From Sphingomonas sp. PP-F2F-A104-K0414 (GTDB taxonomy: Bacteria > Pseudomonadota > Alphaproteobacteria > Sphingomonadales > Sphingomonadaceae), in the NCBI RefSeq assembly GCF_004340945.1, contig NZ_SLYD01000008.1:1-64000 (forward strand): a stretch of 64,000 nucleotides of DNA, in the 5' to 3' direction. A program made the position numbers and the translations under genes. The notes under the pieces are model-generated. The model saw nothing but the letters and a program-made list of their open reading frames with translations, was not told the origin of the DNA and ran no database searches. Positions 36,858 to 46,820 of the stretch are shown piece after piece. Position 1 is the stretch's first letter, and each line of letters begins with the position of its first letter.

Positions 36858-38375
36858 TTGGCGACCCGGACAGCCTTGAAATCGCTGCGCGACTCTGCCG
36901 ATCTGATGCACCTGCGTCAGATCATCGCTGGGCTCGACGAAGGCGTGATCCTGATCGATCCCGATCAGAGCATCCTGTGGGCAAACGCCGCCGCCCTCGG
37001 GATGCACGGCGTCGAGTCGATGGCCGAGCTCGGTGAGACGGTCGACGAGTATCGCGACCGTTTTCAGCTGCGGTATCGCAACAACCACCGCCTTGATAAC
37101 GCCGACTATCCGATCGAACGCGTCGTTTCCGGCGAGGCATTTTCGGAGGTGGTCGTCGAGGTGGCGGTCGCGGGCGAGGCGGAACCGCGTTGGGTCCATC
37201 AGGTTCGCAGCCTGGTCCTGACCGACGATCATGACGAGCCCGAATGCCTGGTGATGATCATCCAGGACGTCTCGGCACGGTTCGAGGCGGAGGATCGCTT
37301 CGAACAGTCGTTCAACGCCAACCCCGCGCCTGCGGTCATCTGTCGCCTATGCGATCTGCGGTTCGTGAAGGTGAACCAGGGGTTCGTCGACATGACCGGG
37401 CACGCGCGCGAGGTCGTGCTTGCGCGGACGGTGTACGACATCGACGTGCTCGAACGCGCCGAGCAACGCGATCTGGCCAAGGAACGCCTTGCCGAGGGTC
37501 GGACGATCCCGCAGATGGAAGCCGAACTGGCGTTGCCGGACGGCACGTCGAAGCTGGTGATCGTCGCGGGTCAGCCGATCGACATGGGCAATCAGCCCTG
37601 CATGTTGTTCACCTTCGCCGATCTCGAGCCGCGTCGAAAGGCCGAGACCGCGCTGCGCCAGAGCGAGGAACGCTTCATGCGGACCTTCTCGCTCGCTCCC
37701 GTCGCGTTGGCGATCGGCACGCTCGACGGTCATCGCCTGTGCGACGTCAACGCGGCGTTCACCGAGCTGACGGGCTATGCCGCATCGGACATCACCGACA
37801 CGCCGCTCGGCGATGTCGAATTATGGGAAACTGCGGCACAACGTCACGAACTCGAGGACGAGATCGCGGCAGGTCGCCCGATCCGCGATCGTGAGGTCCG
37901 GATCAAGCTGAAGGATGGCACGGTGATCGACGGCATCGTCTCGACCGAGCCGATCATGCTCGAGAACGAGAAGTGCGTGCTGTGGGCGATGCGCGACATC
38001 ACCACGCGGAAAACGTCAGAGCGCGAACTCGTCAACGCGATCGAGGCGGTGATGCAGGATACAAGCTGGCTCAGCCGCTCGATCATGGAGAAGCTCGCGC
38101 GGATCCGTACCCCGCAAGCCGAAACGACCGGTGTCGGTCTCGGCGAACTGACGCAGCGCGAGCGCGAGGTGCTGGCGCTGATCTGCCGCGGGCTGGACGA
38201 CAAGTCGATCGCACGGACGCTCGACGTCTCGGCCAACACCGTGCGCAACCATGTCGCGCGGATCTATTCGAAGATCGGCGTCAACCGTCGCAACGCCGCT
38301 GCGGCCTGGGCGCGTGCACGCGGGTTCGACGGGGACTCGGTCGTCATTCCCAATATCAAGGAGGTCGCCGCATGA
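36858..38375 (+). CDS. PAS domain-containing LuxR-type transcriptional regulator
   Basis: About 505 residues. There are three PAS-like segments (near residues 20-130, 150-260 and 270-390; motifs NANPAPAVICRL, RFVKVNQGFVDMTGHARE, LCDVNAAFTELTGYAASD). A C-terminal LuxR HTH follows (ELTQREREVLALICRGLDDK, then SANTVRNHVARIYSKIGVNR). The start is unclear: TTG 36858, four bases after the CsbD gene, keeps the conserved N-terminus LATRTALKSLRDSADL, while the first ATG is 36906. No receiver or kinase domain is present. It is likely a sensor regulator of the stress locus. Confidence 0.85.
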   Translation: MATRTALKSLRDSADLMHLRQIIAGLDEGVILIDPDQSILWANAAALGMHGVESMAELGETVDEYRDRFQLRYRNNHRLDNADYPIERVVSGEAFSEVVVEVAVAGEAEPRWVHQVRSLVLTDDHDEPECLVMIIQDVSARFEAEDRFEQSFNANPAPAVICRLCDLRFVKVNQGFVDMTGHAREVVLARTVYDIDVLERAEQRDLAKERLAEGRTIPQMEAELALPDGTSKLVIVAGQPIDMGNQPCMLFTFADLEPRRKAETALRQSEERFMRTFSLAPVALAIGTLDGHRLCDVNAAFTELTGYAASDITDTPLGDVELWETAAQRHELEDEIAAGRPIRDREVRIKLKDGTVIDGIVSTEPIMLENEKCVLWAMRDITTRKTSERELVNAIEAVMQDTSWLSRSIMEKLARIRTPQAETTGVGLGELTQREREVLALICRGLDDKSIARTLDVSANTVRNHVARIYSKIGVNRRNAAAAWARARGFDGDSVVIPNIKEVAA

Positions 38376-38623
38376 CTCGCGACACCGACAAGGGCCGCGC
38401 GCGGCAGGCCAAGGGCTCCGTACAGGAGGCGATCGGCAAGCTGATCGGCGATACCAGTGTCACGCAGCGCGGGGCCAGCGAAAGCGAAGCCGGCGCGCGC
38501 GAGGCCGATGGGGCCGACGCCAAGGCAGCGCCACCGCGTACCAAGTCTTCCCCTGAGCCGAAGCCTGATTCCCGTCCGACATCGGGACGGAGGCGCACGG
38601 GGCAAAAGGACGGCGCGCACTGA
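38372..38623 (+). CDS. CsbD family protein
   Basis: An 83-residue protein. MTRDTDKGRARQAKGSVQEA and IGKLIGDTSVTQRG follow the CsbD pattern. The C-terminal half is disordered and basic (Pro/Lys/Arg-rich). A strong AAGGAGG precedes the ATG, which overlaps the regulator's stop (ATGA). Confidence 0.85.
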   Translation: MTRDTDKGRARQAKGSVQEAIGKLIGDTSVTQRGASESEAGAREADGADAKAAPPRTKSSPEPKPDSRPTSGRRRTGQKDGAH

Positions 38624-38660
38624 CGCCGACCGACAAATTTTCGTTTCAACAGGAGTGTTT

Positions 38661-39536
38661 ATGATCAACAATACCACCGGCTACGTGCCGGGCGAAGACG
38701 CACGCTACGGCAAGTCCGTCACCCGCGTATCCTGGGGCGCGATCTTCGCAGGCGTCGTCCTCGCGATCGCGGTTCAGCTCGTGCTCGGCATCCTCGGCAC
38801 TGGGATTGGCCTCAGCATGGTCGATCCGGTCGAGGGCACGACGCCGGGGGCAGCCGGATTCGGCATCGGCGCGGGCATCTATTGGCTGATCACCACGGTC
38901 ATCGCGCTCGGCGCAGGCGGCTACACCGCAGCACGCGTCGCCGGCGTCCATGACCGCTTCGACGGTCTGGTCCACGGCCTGGTCGTGTGGGGCGTCACGC
39001 TGATCCTGACGCTGTACCTGCTCACCTCGGCAGTCGGCGGCATCGTCGGCGGCGCCTTCCGCACCGTCGGTTCGGTCGCCTCGGCAGCCGGCACCGGTAT
39101 CGGCGCGGCGGCTCCCAAGGTGGCGGACGTCGCCGGTGTGGACGTCAGCGACGTGCGCAATGAAGCGGCGCAGTATTTCTCGACCGCACCGTCGGATCCC
39201 GCACAGATGACGCCTGAGCAGGCGCAGAAGGAAATCGCCCAGGAACTGCCCGCGCTCGCCGCTGGTGGCCAGGATGGCGCCCGTGCCGAGAGCCGGATCG
39301 TCGACATCATCGCAGCGCAGCGCAAGATCAGCCGTCCGGAAGCCCAGGCCCAGGTGACCCGCGCCAAGGCGCAGTTCGTTCAGAGCAAGAACAAGGCGAT
39401 CGCAACCGCCAAGTCGGCCACCGACACGGCTGCCGGTGCTGCTGCAGGGACGTCGTTCACGATCGTGATCGCGCTCCTGATCGGTGCAGCCGCCGCTGCA
39501 TTCGGCGCAACCGCAGCGACCCGTCGCCGCGTGTAA
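38661..39536 (+). CDS. conserved membrane protein of the stress locus (291 aa)
   Basis: AGGAG precedes ATG 38661. The N-terminal half has three membrane helices (near residues 25-48, 68-88 and 105-135, glycine-rich). A long soluble helical part follows (APSDPAQMTPEQAQKEIAQE), then a last helix near the C-terminus (FTIVIALLIGAAAAAFGATA) and RRRV. The family occurs in Sphingomonas and Methylobacterium-type genomes near CsbD genes. Function unknown; it probably protects or senses the envelope. Confidence 0.75.
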   Translation: MINNTTGYVPGEDARYGKSVTRVSWGAIFAGVVLAIAVQLVLGILGTGIGLSMVDPVEGTTPGAAGFGIGAGIYWLITTVIALGAGGYTAARVAGVHDRFDGLVHGLVVWGVTLILTLYLLTSAVGGIVGGAFRTVGSVASAAGTGIGAAAPKVADVAGVDVSDVRNEAAQYFSTAPSDPAQMTPEQAQKEIAQELPALAAGGQDGARAESRIVDIIAAQRKISRPEAQAQVTRAKAQFVQSKNKAIATAKSATDTAAGAAAGTSFTIVIALLIGAAAAAFGATAATRRRV

Positions 39537-39582
39537 GAACGCAAGGTCGCGGCGGGTCCTCAGCCGCGACCACTACGAAAAA

Positions 39583-39619
39583 GGGCGCTGCCGGTTCGAC
39601 CGGCAGCGCCCTTTTTTTT
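39583..39619 (+). terminator. strong rho-independent terminator
   Basis: GGGCGCTGCCGGT-TCG-ACCGGCAGCGCCC forms a 13-base perfect stem followed by eight T residues. It closes the stress operon. Confidence 0.95.
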
Positions 39620-39643
39620 GGCTGGATTGTGCCGCCACCCCTC

Positions 39644-39726
39644 CGTCATCCTGACGAAAGTCAGGACCCAGGGATACCAAGGACAGCGCTGCTTGGCTCT
39701 GGGTCCTGACTTTCGTCAGGATGACG
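39644..39726. repeat. long inverted repeat with 28-base perfect arms
   Basis: The arm at 39644-39671 begins CGTCATCCTGACGAAAGTCA and the arm at 39699-39726 is its exact complement, ending TCAGGATGACG; the spacer is 27 bases. It is a REP/BIME-like element of a different sequence class from the others in the window. It lies between the terminator and the 3' end of mqo. Confidence 0.9.
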
Positions 39727-39755
39727 TGAGGTGCGTGCTTGGACCGTTCCGCGCA

Positions 39756-41498
39756 CTACAGCGCCAGATCAGGGCTCCGGTCCACCTTCACCCGCGTCGC
39801 CGCCGGCTTCGGCTGGGTCGCGACGGACACCGCAGGCGACGGCACCGTCAGTTGCAGCGTCTCGGCCGTCGACGCCCAAGTCTTGGCGATCGCTTCCGGA
39901 TTATCGTTCAGCGCGGTGCCATAGCTCGGCACGATCTCGCGGATCTTGCCCTGCCACGCCGCGGTCGCGAGATGGTTCGGGAACACCTTCTTCAATAGAT
40001 CGAGCATGATCGACGGCGCGGTCGACGCCCCCGGCGATGCACCGAGCAGCGCGGCGATCGAGCCGTCCTTCGACGCGACGATCTCGGTGCCGAGCTTGAG
40101 CACTCCGCCCTTCTCGGGATCGCGCTTGATGATCTGCACGCGCTGGCCCGCCTGCCACAACCGCCAGTCGCCATCCTTCGCGCCCGGAAAATACTCGCGC
40201 AGCGCGGTCATCCGGTCGGCATCCGACATGATCAGCTGCCCCGCGAGATACTCGACCAGGTCGAAATCGTCCCAGCCGACCGCGATCATCGGCCGGAAAT
40301 TGTCGAGCGTCACCGACGCCGGCAGATCGAAATACGAGCCTTCCTTGAGGAACTTGGTCGAGAAGGTCGCAAACGGCCCGAACAGCAGTGCCTGTTTGCC
40401 ATCGAGATAGCGCGTGTCGAGATGCGGCACCGACATCGGCGGCGAACCGACCGCCGCCTTGCCGTACACCTTGGCGAGATGCGCCTGCGCGACCGCGGGC
40501 TTCTCGGTTACCAGGAACGACCCGCCGACCGGGAAGCCGGCATAATCGTCGGCCTCGGGGATCCCCGACTTCTGCAGAATCGGCAGCGCGCCGCCGCCCG
40601 CGCCCGCAAACACGAAGCGCGCGTTGATGATCTGCTTCTCGTCGCTCTTCATGTCGCGCGCGGTCACCCGCCAGCGCTTGTCGGCGTTACGTTCGAGCGA
40701 GCGCACTTCATGCCCGGTGGTCAGCGTGAACCCCGGCTGCGCGGTCATCGTCTTGATATACTGGCGCGTCACTTCGCCCCAGTTGCAGTCGGTGCCGAGC
40801 GGCGAGCGCGTCGCGGCGAGCTTCATCGTCGGGTCGCGGCCCTGCATCATCAGCGGCACCCACTGTGCGATCTGCTTGCGATCGGTCGAAAATTCCATCC
40901 CCGAGAACAGCGGGCTCGCCTGCAACGCAGCATGGCGCTTGCGCAGGAATTCGACGTTTGCGTCGCCCCACACCAAATTCATGTGCGGCGTCGAGTTGAT
41001 GAACGAGCGCGGGTTGGCGAGCATCCCGGCCTTGACCTGATGACTCAAGAACTGGCGCGTGACCTGGAACTGCTCGTTGATCTCGATCGCCTTCTTGATC
41101 TCGACCAGTCCGTCCGCCGCGTTGACCGGCGTGTAGTTCAGCTCGCACAATGCCGAGTGGCCGGTACCGGCGTTGTTCCAGCCATTCGAGCTCTCCTCGG
41201 CGACCTTGTCGAGGCGTTCGATCAGCTCGATCGTCCAGGTCGGTTCGAGCTGGTGGAGCAGCACCGCGAGCGTCGCGCTCATGATGCCGCCGCCGACCAG
41301 CAGCACGTCGACGTTGCGCTCGGTCGTCGCGGCATCGGCTTGCGCCAGCGGTAGCATCGAAGCCCCGCCAACGACGCCCGCGCCGATCGCGGAGCCGAGT
41401 AGGCCGCGCCGCGTTACGCCTGCCGCGGCACCGGCCGGATCTGCGGCCGAAATGGTCGTGGAATGTGAGTTATCGTTGTTCATGTCGCGCGGCACCAT
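39756..41498 (-). CDS. mqo: malate:quinone oxidoreductase with Tat-type leader
   Basis: A 580-residue FAD enzyme that oxidises malate to oxaloacetate and passes electrons to quinone. After an N-terminal extension come VDVLLVGGGIMSATLAVLL near residue 62, NGWNNAGTGHSALCELNYTP near 102 and SPGASTAPSIMLDLL near 505, all typical of Mqo. The extension contains TRRGLLGSAIGAGVVGG, a twin-arginine motif plus hydrophobic stretch ending near AQADA. Classical Mqo is a cytoplasmic-face membrane protein with no leader. ATG 41498 (AAGG upstream) is chosen. Confidence 0.93.
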   Translation of the reverse strand: MVPRDMNNDNSHSTTISAADPAGAAAGVTRRGLLGSAIGAGVVGGASMLPLAQADAATTERNVDVLLVGGGIMSATLAVLLHQLEPTWTIELIERLDKVAEESSNGWNNAGTGHSALCELNYTPVNAADGLVEIKKAIEINEQFQVTRQFLSHQVKAGMLANPRSFINSTPHMNLVWGDANVEFLRKRHAALQASPLFSGMEFSTDRKQIAQWVPLMMQGRDPTMKLAATRSPLGTDCNWGEVTRQYIKTMTAQPGFTLTTGHEVRSLERNADKRWRVTARDMKSDEKQIINARFVFAGAGGGALPILQKSGIPEADDYAGFPVGGSFLVTEKPAVAQAHLAKVYGKAAVGSPPMSVPHLDTRYLDGKQALLFGPFATFSTKFLKEGSYFDLPASVTLDNFRPMIAVGWDDFDLVEYLAGQLIMSDADRMTALREYFPGAKDGDWRLWQAGQRVQIIKRDPEKGGVLKLGTEIVASKDGSIAALLGASPGASTAPSIMLDLLKKVFPNHLATAAWQGKIREIVPSYGTALNDNPEAIAKTWASTAETLQLTVPSPAVSVATQPKPAATRVKVDRSPDLAL

Positions 41499-41979
41499 GC
41501 TACCTTCTCGTTGCGGCTGGCCTCGCGCGCTTTTCACCGGTCAAACGGCGAAAGGCGATCGTCCATCACCTGGTTATCGTCGGGAGCATGTGTGAAACGG
41601 AACCGACAGCACGAGGCCGACGACCGAGCACAGCTGATGCTCCAAGTCCTCGCCTAATCTGTCGTCGGAATGTCTGGGTGTCGCCATGTCTATGGTAAGC
41701 GGCGACTATCCATGCCGGATATGGCATTCTAGGGCGCTTCACGCAAGGTTAACGCTTACGGCAGGGGCCCTAGCCTTGCCGTCGATCCCTCTCTCCGCCC
41801 CGCTGGCGTTCAGGCGACGGACGCGATATTTTCATATCTGCTTTCGTCTGAAAGCCGCGCCGTGCCCGGCTGTCCAGACGCACGCGTCAGCTTCTGGTGC
41901 TGCCTGACCTGCCGGCAGCACCAGAAAAGCGGATAGCGTTCAGCGCGTCCCCGCGCGACGATCAGCCGCGCCGCGATCG
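41499..41979. other. intergenic, 481 bases, with one hairpin
   Basis: No gene is evident. It should contain the mqo promoter. At 41892-41926 TTCTGGTGCTGCC and GGCAGCACCAGAA form a perfect 13-base stem around nine bases, just past the GH35 stop. It lacks a clear T-tract but probably acts as that operon's terminator. Confidence 0.65.
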
Positions 41980-43623
41980 CTATTTGTAGCGCCCCATCGT
42001 CACCTTAAGAATGACCGGGGTGAGCAGGTTGATCCCGTAATCGGTCTGGTCGCCGTTCCACACGCGGCTCATCACCCAGCGTCCGTCGACCACGCGGCCC
42101 TCCTCGACGCGGAATACCGAACCGTTCGCGGGGCCACCCTTTGCGGTCCCGAAGTTCAGCCGGACGTGATCGCCGACCACCAGGAATTCGTTCGGCGACA
42201 GATGCGCGACCGCGACACCGCCGACCGGCTCCTCCGCCCAGACCGGCGGCTCGGACTTGATCCACGTCCAGTCCTTCTGCCCGAACTGCCATTCGCCATA
42301 GCTGGTGCCGATCGTCCAGTTGCCCATCGTGACCGACTGGACTGCGGCCTGCCCCGCGCTTTCGTCAGGCTTGGCGACACCCCAGGTGGGATGTTCGAAC
42401 GCGATCTTCGCCCAGTCGCGCGCCATCGTCGACAGTGCCGCGTATTTCAGCCCGATCGCATCGACGGTCTCGTCGTCGAGCGCCTTCGCCCCCAGTGGAT
42501 AATTGAAATAGCCGGTGTCATCCATCCCGAAGGGCGCATAGCCGATCGCGCCGCGCCCCAGCGCCGCGTAGAAGAACCGCGCAAATTCCTTCGCGTTGCC
42601 GATCTCGGGGACCATCAGCGCGTTGTCGGGGCGCGCATAGGCATCGAGGTACAGTGCGACGTGGGCGGCATCGCGATCGTAGATGTCGGGCGCCTGGAAA
42701 TCGATCGCGGGCGCCGCCGCCTTCCAGATATCCAGCACGTCCTGCTGTGGGCCGCCACTCGCGACGCCGGTCGGATCGGGCACGTTCGACGGCCCGGCGA
42801 GCGAGGCGTTGACGTACATCGGCAACGGCTTGATCGCCTTCCCCGCCGCCGCGATCTCATCGACGAAGCGCGCCGTATGCCAGGTGTTAAACGCGCGATC
42901 CGCCTGCGCACCGAACATCTGCGTCCAGCTTCCGCCCGGCTTCTTCAGCGCCTTCGCCAGTTCGGCGGGCACCGGCTTGGCAAACACCGCACTGGCCTTG
43001 GCGCCGTAATCGCGTGGCGAGCGATAGCTGCCGACCTCGTTCTCGGGCTGGACCATGATCACCGTGTTCTGCGGATCATGCGCCTTGAGGTACTTCATCA
43101 CCTCGACGAACGCGCGCTTGTCCGCCTCCAGCGTCGCGCGGAACATTGGCGAATGGACATAATGGTCCGTGCCGTCCTTCAGCTTCATCCGCGGAAAACG
43201 GCGGTTGTCAGCCTTGAACCAGTCGGGCGTGTAGCCGGGCGAGGTGTTCTTCCACGTCCCGAACCAGAGCAGCACGACGCGTTTGTCATGCGCGCGCGCC
43301 TGATCGAGCAGCGTCTGGAGAAACGACAGGTCGAACTTGCCCTCGACCGGCTCGATCTGTTGCCAGGCGATCGGGATCTCGACGGTGTTCGCATGCATCC
43401 GGTCGAGCATCGGCCATATCTGCGGCAGTGCGGACGCATAGTTGCTGCTGTTGTTGACCTGCGCGCCGAGCATCAGGAACGGCGCCCCATCGACCATCAG
43501 CGCATGACGGCCGCCCTTGGTGATGATCCGCGGAACTTCGGTCGTCGTCTGTGCCGACGCGATGCCGGCGATCAGCGACGCCGACAGGGCCAAGCCCGCG
43601 ACCATCTTCTTCATACGAACCAT
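41980..43623 (-). CDS. GH35 beta-galactosidase with DUF5597 C-terminal domain
   Basis: A 547-residue secreted enzyme; signal peptide MKKMVAGLALSASLIAGIASA. The TIM-barrel has GAQVNNSSNYASALPQIWP near residue 53. The acid/base glutamate is in VQPENEVGSY (E196) and the likely nucleophile is in MVPEIGNAKEFARFFY. The DUF5597 domain follows from about residue 390. Family members remove terminal beta-galactose; in xyloglucan loci they strip galactosyl side chains. ATG 43623 has AAAGGATT upstream. It lies 112 bases after GH2. Confidence 0.88.
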   Translation of the reverse strand: MVRMKKMVAGLALSASLIAGIASAQTTTEVPRIITKGGRHALMVDGAPFLMLGAQVNNSSNYASALPQIWPMLDRMHANTVEIPIAWQQIEPVEGKFDLSFLQTLLDQARAHDKRVVLLWFGTWKNTSPGYTPDWFKADNRRFPRMKLKDGTDHYVHSPMFRATLEADKRAFVEVMKYLKAHDPQNTVIMVQPENEVGSYRSPRDYGAKASAVFAKPVPAELAKALKKPGGSWTQMFGAQADRAFNTWHTARFVDEIAAAGKAIKPLPMYVNASLAGPSNVPDPTGVASGGPQQDVLDIWKAAAPAIDFQAPDIYDRDAAHVALYLDAYARPDNALMVPEIGNAKEFARFFYAALGRGAIGYAPFGMDDTGYFNYPLGAKALDDETVDAIGLKYAALSTMARDWAKIAFEHPTWGVAKPDESAGQAAVQSVTMGNWTIGTSYGEWQFGQKDWTWIKSEPPVWAEEPVGGVAVAHLSPNEFLVVGDHVRLNFGTAKGGPANGSVFRVEEGRVVDGRWVMSRVWNGDQTDYGINLLTPVILKVTMGRYK

Positions 43624-43735
43624 CACTGAATCCTTTTCTGTCGAAGCGGCGCCGACCGGAAATCCCCTGCCAATCGACACCGAAATACTTGCGTTCCGCA
43701 CCGGCTATCGGCGTGACGCACGCAGGCGCACCGCG

Positions 43736-46663
43736 TCATTCCTCTACGAATACGATGCCCCCCAGCCCCGACGCTTGCGTGCCGTTGCTTTCCAGCAGAA
43801 CCGATACGATCCGTTCGCCTTCGCCCGCAGGCATCGGCACAACGACCGTCCCCGGTGCGAACCCGGCCTTCGTCCCGACGCGCTTGCCGTCGATCCAGAC
43901 CTCGCCACGACCGACGACGCCCTGGAAGACCAGCTTACCGCCGCGGTCCCGCACCGGCCGACGCGGCGTGACCTTCGCGCGCAACACGCTCCAGGTTCCT
44001 TGACCCTGCGCCGGCTGAATCTGGCCCGCCCGCACGAACAGCCAGCTGTTCATGTCGTTGTCCGCGAGCACGATATTGGGCGATGGCCGGGTCGCGAACG
44101 CGGGCGATTGCCGCCAGTCCTGCAGCATGAGCGTCGCCGCGGTGGTCGGCACGCTCGGCCGGGGCGGGGTTGCCAGCAGGCGGAGCGTGGTCGTCGCGCT
44201 GCGCAGGCCGGCCGACGTTGCCTTGAGCGACAGCGCCCCTGCCCCGCCCTGCCTGGCACGAACAATGACCTGTGCTAGCCCGTTGAACAGCGCGCGCCCG
44301 TCACCCTGCTCGGGCTCGTGGCTGATCGGATCGCCGTTGCCGAGCCCGATGATCGTGCCCCCGGTCACGGCGAACACGACGGGGAGGTTGGCGGTCGGTA
44401 CATGGCGCCCGCGCGCGTCGATCGCATCGATTGTAAACGGCTGCACGTCCTCGCCATCGGCGGCCATTATACGGCGATCGGGTGTGATCCGAAGCGCGAC
44501 CGGCTCGCCGGTCGTCTCGACCACGCTGCGCACGACCTCGCGCCTACCGCGATAGCCGATCGCCTCCAGCCGGCCCGGCGCATAGGGGACCTGCCACTGC
44601 GGCATCGTGAAGCGATCGACCCCCTGCTCGCCGATCACCGTACCGTTGAGCAGCAGCCGCACCGTATCGACGTTGGTCAGCGCCATCACCTTGACCGGCT
44701 GGCCCTCGCGGCCTGACCAGTTCCAGTGCGGCATCAGGTCGAGCAGCGGCACGTCGTCGATCCACTGCACGCGGTGGAGATAAAAGGCCATCTTGGGGAA
44801 CCCGCACAGGTCCATGATCCCGAAATAGCTGCTGACCGACGGCCATTCGAACGGTGTCGGTTCGCCGTGATAGTCAAACCCGGTCCACACGAACGTCCCG
44901 CCGACGAAGGGCCGCTCGGCGATCGATTTCCAGCCGGCGCGGTGCGTACTGCCCCAGTCGGCCGGCTCCTCGTCATAGGACGCCATGACGTGCGCGGCCC
45001 GGTCGGTCTTCCACGCGCCCCGCGTCATGAAGCTCGACGTGTCCTCCGAACTGATCATCGGCAGCGTCGGATTGGCGGCGTGGAACCGGTCATACTGGTC
45101 GCGCTGATAATTGAAGCCGACCAGGTCGACTGCTTGGCTGACGTTGACGGGCGCGAACATCCCGCTGTTCATCGCCGCGGTCACCGGGCGGCTGTCGTCG
45201 AGCGCCTTGACGGTCCGCGACATGCGACGGACCATTTCATAGCCGGCGGGCGTACCCTGCATCGGCTCCTCGTTGAAGACCGACCACATGATGACGCTCG
45301 GCCGGTTGCGATCGCGCCGGACCAGCCATTGCAGCTGCGCCATGTAATCGGGGCTGGTGTTGAAGTTGCGGTTCTCGCTCATCACCAAGAAACCCAGCCG
45401 ATCGCAGGCATCCAACACCTCGGTCGCGATTGCGTTGTGCGAAAACCGGATCGCGTTACAGCCAAGATCCTTCAGCCGCCGGAGCCGCCAGTCCCACAGC
45501 GCATCGGGCACTGCAACGCCGACGCCGGCATGATCCTGATGGTTGCACGTCCCCTTGATCTTGAGCGGGCGGTCGTTGAGGTAAAACCCGGTCGCAGCAT
45601 CGAACCGCAGCGTACGGAAGCCGATCCGGAGCGTCCGCTCGTCGACCGTCTTTCCGGCGCGAATCAGCTTGGTCCGCAGCGTGTAGAGCGTCGGCGTCTC
45701 GACCGACCACAGTCGGGGAACCGCTACCGGGAGAGTGAGCGCAACGTCGGTCGGGGTGAGCGACGCCACCCTCCCGCCGGCAGTTTGCGTCGCGATCACG
45801 CGGCCGTCGGGATCGATCAGCGTCGCTTCGATCGAAACGTTAGCCGCATCCTTGCCGATATTGCCGAGCGTCGCGGTGACCGGGACGGACCATGCGCCGT
45901 CGGGTCCGCGGCGCGGATCGGCATGGATACCATCGGTGGTGATGTATGTGGCATCGCGCTTCACCAGCCAGACGTGGCGGTACAGCCCTGCGCCCTCGTA
46001 CCACCAGCCTTCCATCGTCTGCGCATCGACGCGCACGACGATCGTGTTCAGATCGTCGCCATAGCGTGCGAGATCGGTGATATCGACATACACCGAATTG
46101 TAGCCGCTCCAGTTGTGCGCCACGACCGATCCGTTGAACCAGATCGTCGCGTTCGTCGCGATCCCGCCGAACTGGATTTCGAGATACCGACCGTGATCCT
46201 GCGGATCGAGCCGCAGCGCGCGCCGGTACCATCCGAAACCGCGGCGGCGATAGCCTTGTGAGACGTTGGCGCTTTCGGCGACGGGCATCGCCATGGCCCA
46301 GTCGTGCGGCAATGCGACCTTGGGCCAGTCCGAATCGTCATAATATAGGGCCGCGGCACCCTGTGCCTGTCCGGCCTTCGCGCTGTTGTAGGACCAGCCA
46401 TGCCCGCGAATCTCGGGCATCGGTATGTCGCCGAGATGAAACCGCCAGCCGCCGTCGAGCAGCAGCCGGCCCGGATCCTCGACCGGCGCCCGTAGCGGCA
46501 GAGCATCGCGCGTCGCCGGCATAGGCAGTGCCCCCGCATCGGGTTCGGCGGAACGCACTGTGGCGCGCGCGACTTGAGCCGGACCTACCACCGCGCCAAG
46601 CGCTGCACCATTCGCAAGAAACAGGCGTCGGCTGATCCGAGTCGTCGGCTGGTCCTGCTTCAT
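43736..46663 (-). CDS. GH2 beta-galactosidase family protein, Tat-exported
   Basis: A 975-residue protein with a Tat leader (ISRRLFLANGAALGAVVGPA). The GH2 order is sugar-binding domain, Ig-like domain and TIM barrel. GTCNHQDHAGVGVAVPDALW near residue 375, catalytic acid/base in MWSVFNEEPMQ near 455, candidate nucleophile in MISSEDTSSF near 540 and TFVWTGFDYHGEPTPFEWP near 590. C-terminal Ig-like and DUF4982-like domains follow. Beta-galactosidase is likeliest; other GH2 activities are possible. ATG 46663 follows GGAGGGGGG. Confidence 0.88.
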   Translation of the reverse strand: MKQDQPTTRISRRLFLANGAALGAVVGPAQVARATVRSAEPDAGALPMPATRDALPLRAPVEDPGRLLLDGGWRFHLGDIPMPEIRGHGWSYNSAKAGQAQGAAALYYDDSDWPKVALPHDWAMAMPVAESANVSQGYRRRGFGWYRRALRLDPQDHGRYLEIQFGGIATNATIWFNGSVVAHNWSGYNSVYVDITDLARYGDDLNTIVVRVDAQTMEGWWYEGAGLYRHVWLVKRDATYITTDGIHADPRRGPDGAWSVPVTATLGNIGKDAANVSIEATLIDPDGRVIATQTAGGRVASLTPTDVALTLPVAVPRLWSVETPTLYTLRTKLIRAGKTVDERTLRIGFRTLRFDAATGFYLNDRPLKIKGTCNHQDHAGVGVAVPDALWDWRLRRLKDLGCNAIRFSHNAIATEVLDACDRLGFLVMSENRNFNTSPDYMAQLQWLVRRDRNRPSVIMWSVFNEEPMQGTPAGYEMVRRMSRTVKALDDSRPVTAAMNSGMFAPVNVSQAVDLVGFNYQRDQYDRFHAANPTLPMISSEDTSSFMTRGAWKTDRAAHVMASYDEEPADWGSTHRAGWKSIAERPFVGGTFVWTGFDYHGEPTPFEWPSVSSYFGIMDLCGFPKMAFYLHRVQWIDDVPLLDLMPHWNWSGREGQPVKVMALTNVDTVRLLLNGTVIGEQGVDRFTMPQWQVPYAPGRLEAIGYRGRREVVRSVVETTGEPVALRITPDRRIMAADGEDVQPFTIDAIDARGRHVPTANLPVVFAVTGGTIIGLGNGDPISHEPEQGDGRALFNGLAQVIVRARQGGAGALSLKATSAGLRSATTTLRLLATPPRPSVPTTAATLMLQDWRQSPAFATRPSPNIVLADNDMNSWLFVRAGQIQPAQGQGTWSVLRAKVTPRRPVRDRGGKLVFQGVVGRGEVWIDGKRVGTKAGFAPGTVVVPMPAGEGERIVSVLLESNGTQASGLGGIVFVEE

Positions 46664-46820
46664 CGTTCCCCCCTCCGAAGCGCGCATATGGCGGCCGTGC
46701 TTTACGCTTGCGTATCCGAAGCCAGCGGCCCTGTCATAACCGTGTCTATCATTCCCTGCCCGTCAGGGGCTGAGCCGGATCCGAAGATCGAGCCCAGCCC
46801 TGACGTCCAGCGTTCCCGGA

